Below, in pieces: positions 5,265-8,250 of a stretch of DNA of 8,250 nt. Within the stretch, counting starts at the first letter, position 1. Every line of letters begins with the position of its first letter. Origin of the DNA: Candidatus Methylomirabilota bacterium (GTDB lineage: Bacteria > Methylomirabilota > Methylomirabilia > Methylomirabilales > Methylomirabilaceae); NCBI GenBank assembly GCA_016200385.1, contig JACQEV010000382.1, positions 1 to 8,250 of the forward strand. Reading direction: 5' to 3'. The notes beneath the pieces were generated by a model that worked only from the letters and a program-made list of their open reading frames with translations, did no database searches and was not told the origin of the DNA. The translations under genes and the position numbers were made by a program.

Positions 5265-8250
5265 ATGGCTCTGACCCGACGACAGTTTCTGCAAGCGAGC
5301 ACCGCGGCGGGCGCTCTCACGATCGCCAACCAGAGACTTGGCCTCAGCCTGCTGCAACCGGCGGTGGAGGTCGGCAATCCACTCGAGAGCTATCCGGACC
5401 GGCACTGGGAACGGATCTATCGCGACCAGTATAAGTACGACAGCACCTTCGCCTTCGTCTGCTCTCCCAACGACACCCACTCCTGCCGGCTACGCGCTTT
5501 CGTCAAGAACGGTGTCATCCTCAGGCTCGAGCAGAACTACGACGTGGAGCGATACGGCGATCTATACGGGAACAAGGCCACGGTGGCCTGGCATCCGCGG
5601 GGCTGCCCCAAAGGGTATACCCTGCCGCGCCGCATCTACGGTCCTTACCGCCTGAAATATCCGATGGTCCGCAAGGGCTGGAAGCAGTGGGCCGACGACG
5701 GGTTCCCCGAGCTTGATGCGACGAACCTGAGCAAGTACAGATTCGACTCGCGTGGCCAGGACGAGTTTGTCAAGGTCTCCTGGGATACGGTGTTCACCTA
5801 CGTCGCCAGGGGGATGATCCACATCGCGAAGAAATACAGCGGCGAGGAGGGGGCCCGGCGCCTCAAGGAACAGGGATACGCACCGGAAATGATCGAGGAG
5901 ATGCACGGCGCCGGCACCCGGACGATGAAGCTGCGGGGCGGGATGGGTCTGCTGGGGGTCATCGGCAAGTACGGGGCCTATCGCCTGGCTAACACGCTGG
6001 CCTTGCTGGACGCGACTGTTCGTGGTGTCGGCCCCGATAAGGCTCTTGGCGGCCGCCTCTGGTCAAACTATACGTGGCACGGCGACCAGGCGCCGGGTCA
6101 GCCGTTCGTCCACGGTCTGCAGGCAGACGACGCCGACTTCAACGAGCTCCGGTTCTCGAAGCTGCACATCCAGTGCGGGAAGAACCTGGTCGAGAACAAG
6201 ATGCCGGAGTCGCACTTCTTTAACGAGCTGATGGAGCGCGGCGCGAGGATCGTGACCATCGCGCCGGAATACAACCCGCCTGCGCCCAAGTCCGATTACT
6301 GGATCCCGATCCGACCCCAGACCGACGCCGCCCTCTTCCTGGGACTGACGAAGATCCTCATCGACGAGAGGAAATACGACCAAGCGTTCGTGAAGCAATT
6401 CACCGACCTCCCATTGCTAGTCCGGACCGACACGCTGACGCGACTGAAGGCCGATGAGATCTTTCCCGGCTACAAGAATCAGGATATCGGTCAGGGGCCC
6501 AGCGTCAAGATTCACGGCCTGACAGCGGAGCAACGCGAGCGGTTGGGCGACTTCGTCGTCTGGAACCTGAAGATCGGCGCGCCCACGGCAGTCACTCGGG
6601 ATGACGTGGGAAAGCATCTGGCCGAAAAGGCGATCGACCCTGCTCTGGAGGGACGCTACACCCTCAAGACGGTCGATGGCAAGCAACTGGAAGTCTTCAC
6701 CCTGTTCGAGCTGTACAAGATTCATCTCAAAGACTACGACCTCGACACCGTCCACGAGATCACCCACGCGCCGAAGGAGTTGATCACGCGCCTGGCGAAC
6801 GACATCGCCACCCTGAAGCCGGCCGCCATCCACATCGGCGAGGGGATCAACCACTGGTTCCACGCCACTGAGGCCAACCGGGCCTTCTACCTCCCACTGA
6901 TGCTGACCGGCAACTTCGGCATCCCGGGCAGCGGCTGTCGCACCTGGGCCGGCAATTACAAGGCCGCCCTCTTCCAAGGCTCCACCTGGAGCGGGCCGGG
7001 CTTCAAGGGCTGGGTGGCGGAGGACCCGTTCCACCCCAATCTCGACCCCGCCGCGCACGGCAAGGAGATCCATGCCCACGGCTACACCAAGGACGAGGAG
7101 CCGGCCTGCTGGAACCATGGCGACATGCCGCTCATCGTGAACACGCCGAAGTACGGGCGGAAGGTCTTCACCGGCACTACGCACATGCCGACACCGACGA
7201 AGCTCATGTTCTTCACCAATGTCAACCTGATCAACAACGCCAAGCATGCTTACGAGATGATGAAGAACGTGGACCCGAAGGTGGAGATGATTGTCTCGGT
7301 GGACATCGAGATGACCGCCAGCATCGAGTACGCCGACATCGCGTTGCCGGCCAACTCCTGGCCGGAATTCCAGACCCTCGAGATCACCGCCTCCTGCAGC
7401 AACCCGTTCCTGCAGATCTGGAAGGGAGGGATCAAACCTCTCTACGACACCAAGGACGATGTCATGATCCTGGCCGGCGTCGCGGCCAAGCTAGGCGAGC
7501 TGCTGAACGACAAGCGGATCGCCGATTACTGGAAGTTCGCCCTCGAGGGGCGGCCTGAGATCTATATCCAGCGACTCCTCGATTCCTCGAGCACCACAGC
7601 CGGCTATAAGCTTGATGACATCATGGCCGGCAAGTTCGGCGAGCCAGGCGCGGCCCTGATGCTCTTCCGCAGCTACCCCCGCGTCCCGTTCTGGGAGCAG
7701 GTACACGACCACGTCCCGTTCTTCACGCCGACGGGGCGGATCCAGGCGTACAACGACGAGCCCGAGGTGATCGAGTACGGCGAAAACTTCATCGTCCACC
7801 GGGAAGGGCCCGAGGCAACCCCCTACCTGCCAAATGTGATCGTGTCGAGCAACCCGTACATTCGACCGGACGACTACGGCATTCCCCTTGACGCTATGGG
7901 GTGGGACGAGCGGACCATCCGCAACGTGAAGATGTCATGGCGTCAAGTCAAGGAGACCAAGAACCCACTCTGGTCGAAAGGGTACCACTTCTACCTCCTG
8001 ACGCCGAAGACGCGCCACAGGGTCCACTCCCAGTGGAGCGTGTGCGACTGGAACCTGATCTGGGATTCGAACTTCGGCGACCCCTACCGGATGGACAAGC
8101 GAATGTCAGGCGTCGGGGAGCATCAGATCCACATCAACCCCCAGGCGGCCAAGGACCTCGGCATCAACGATGGCGACTACGTCTACGTGGACGCCAACCC
8201 GGCGGACCGGCCGTACCGGGGGTGGAAGCCGAGCGATCCGTTCTACAAGG
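5265..8250 (+). CDS. nxrA: Nitrite oxidoreductase/nitrate reductase alpha subunit (NxrA/NarG-like), 3' end missing
   Basis: The 995 codons present encode the catalytic molybdopterin subunit of a type II DMSO-reductase-family enzyme interconverting nitrite and nitrate; roughly 150 residues are expected beyond the edge. The N-terminus TRRQFLQASTAAGALTIA is a Tat signal, implying a cofactor-loaded enzyme exported to the periplasmic side. The first Fe-S cluster site is C66-x3-D70-x3-C74 with C114 (VCSPNDTHSC ... HPRGCPKG); the Asp in place of a Cys is as in Nitrospira- and anammox-type NxrA. The likely Mo ligand is D274 in NYTWHGDQAPGQPFVHG, aligned with NarG Asp222. KLHIQCGKNLVENKMPESHF (about 300-318), GEGINHWFHATEANRAFYLP (525-544), MLTGNFGIPGSGC (546-558) and ADIALPANSWPEF (690-702) are core family blocks. 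The C-terminal pterin-binding domain begins near 907 (YHFYLLTPKTRHRVHSQW). Partners (beta, gamma, chaperone) would lie to the right. Direction (nitrite oxidation or nitrate reduction) and selenate, chlorate or perchlorate activity cannot be decided from sequence alone. Confidence 0.92.
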   Translation, partial: MALTRRQFLQASTAAGALTIANQRLGLSLLQPAVEVGNPLESYPDRHWERIYRDQYKYDSTFAFVCSPNDTHSCRLRAFVKNGVILRLEQNYDVERYGDLYGNKATVAWHPRGCPKGYTLPRRIYGPYRLKYPMVRKGWKQWADDGFPELDATNLSKYRFDSRGQDEFVKVSWDTVFTYVARGMIHIAKKYSGEEGARRLKEQGYAPEMIEEMHGAGTRTMKLRGGMGLLGVIGKYGAYRLANTLALLDATVRGVGPDKALGGRLWSNYTWHGDQAPGQPFVHGLQADDADFNELRFSKLHIQCGKNLVENKMPESHFFNELMERGARIVTIAPEYNPPAPKSDYWIPIRPQTDAALFLGLTKILIDERKYDQAFVKQFTDLPLLVRTDTLTRLKADEIFPGYKNQDIGQGPSVKIHGLTAEQRERLGDFVVWNLKIGAPTAVTRDDVGKHLAEKAIDPALEGRYTLKTVDGKQLEVFTLFELYKIHLKDYDLDTVHEITHAPKELITRLANDIATLKPAAIHIGEGINHWFHATEANRAFYLPLMLTGNFGIPGSGCRTWAGNYKAALFQGSTWSGPGFKGWVAEDPFHPNLDPAAHGKEIHAHGYTKDEEPACWNHGDMPLIVNTPKYGRKVFTGTTHMPTPTKLMFFTNVNLINNAKHAYEMMKNVDPKVEMIVSVDIEMTASIEYADIALPANSWPEFQTLEITASCSNPFLQIWKGGIKPLYDTKDDVMILAGVAAKLGELLNDKRIADYWKFALEGRPEIYIQRLLDSSSTTAGYKLDDIMAGKFGEPGAALMLFRSYPRVPFWEQVHDHVPFFTPTGRIQAYNDEPEVIEYGENFIVHREGPEATPYLPNVIVSSNPYIRPDDYGIPLDAMGWDERTIRNVKMSWRQVKETKNPLWSKGYHFYLLTPKTRHRVHSQWSVCDWNLIWDSNFGDPYRMDKRMSGVGEHQIHINPQAAKDLGINDGDYVYVDANPADRPYRGWKPSDPFYK

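Noticed and set aside
6417..7247. Long minus-strand frame of 276 codons inside the nxrA-like gene
   Set aside because: It is antisense to conserved molybdopterin-enzyme blocks in a GC-rich gene, where such shadow frames are common. The translation is not family-like.

Overview
The window looks like a stretch of a moderately GC-rich bacterial chromosome from an organism with anaerobic or nitrogen-oxide respiration. The clearest sign is the 5' part of a Tat-exported molybdopterin oxidoreductase of the nitrite oxidoreductase/nitrate reductase alpha type (NxrA/NarG). Its iron-sulfur motif resembles that of Nitrospira- and anammox-type enzymes. NC10 (Methylomirabilota), Nitrospirota or a neighbouring uncultured phylum would fit. 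That placement is an inference from protein style and repeat content, not a proven assignment.

Layout, left to right: (1) a minus-strand gene of unknown function leaving the window at base 1; (2) a 98-bp miniature inverted-repeat element with a 4-bp target duplication, inserted exactly at the stop codon of (3) a minus-strand XRE/cupin regulator; (4) a divergent intergenic region with the regulator's promoter, a common palindromic repeat and a near-consensus promoter for (5) a plus-strand radical SAM/SPASM protein; (6) a convergent minus-strand CopD-like membrane protein; (7) a 361-bp divergent region with promoter-like signals and a doubtful small reading frame; (8) a plus-strand Rrf2 regulator with three cysteines placed as in [Fe-S] members; (9) a 329-bp leader with hairpins; and (10) a probable operon of an unrecognised HExxH/zinc-ribbon protein followed 27 bp later by the nxrA-like gene, which runs off the right edge.

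The two halves do not obviously belong to one pathway. The left half (regulator, radical SAM protein, membrane protein) is accessory-like and carries two palindromic repeats. The right half reads as an Fe-S or NO-sensing type regulator upstream of a respiratory oxidoreductase operon. The least explained gene is the HExxH/zinc-ribbon protein immediately before the nxrA-like gene. It may be a dedicated maturation or quality-control factor, but nothing in the sequence proves that.
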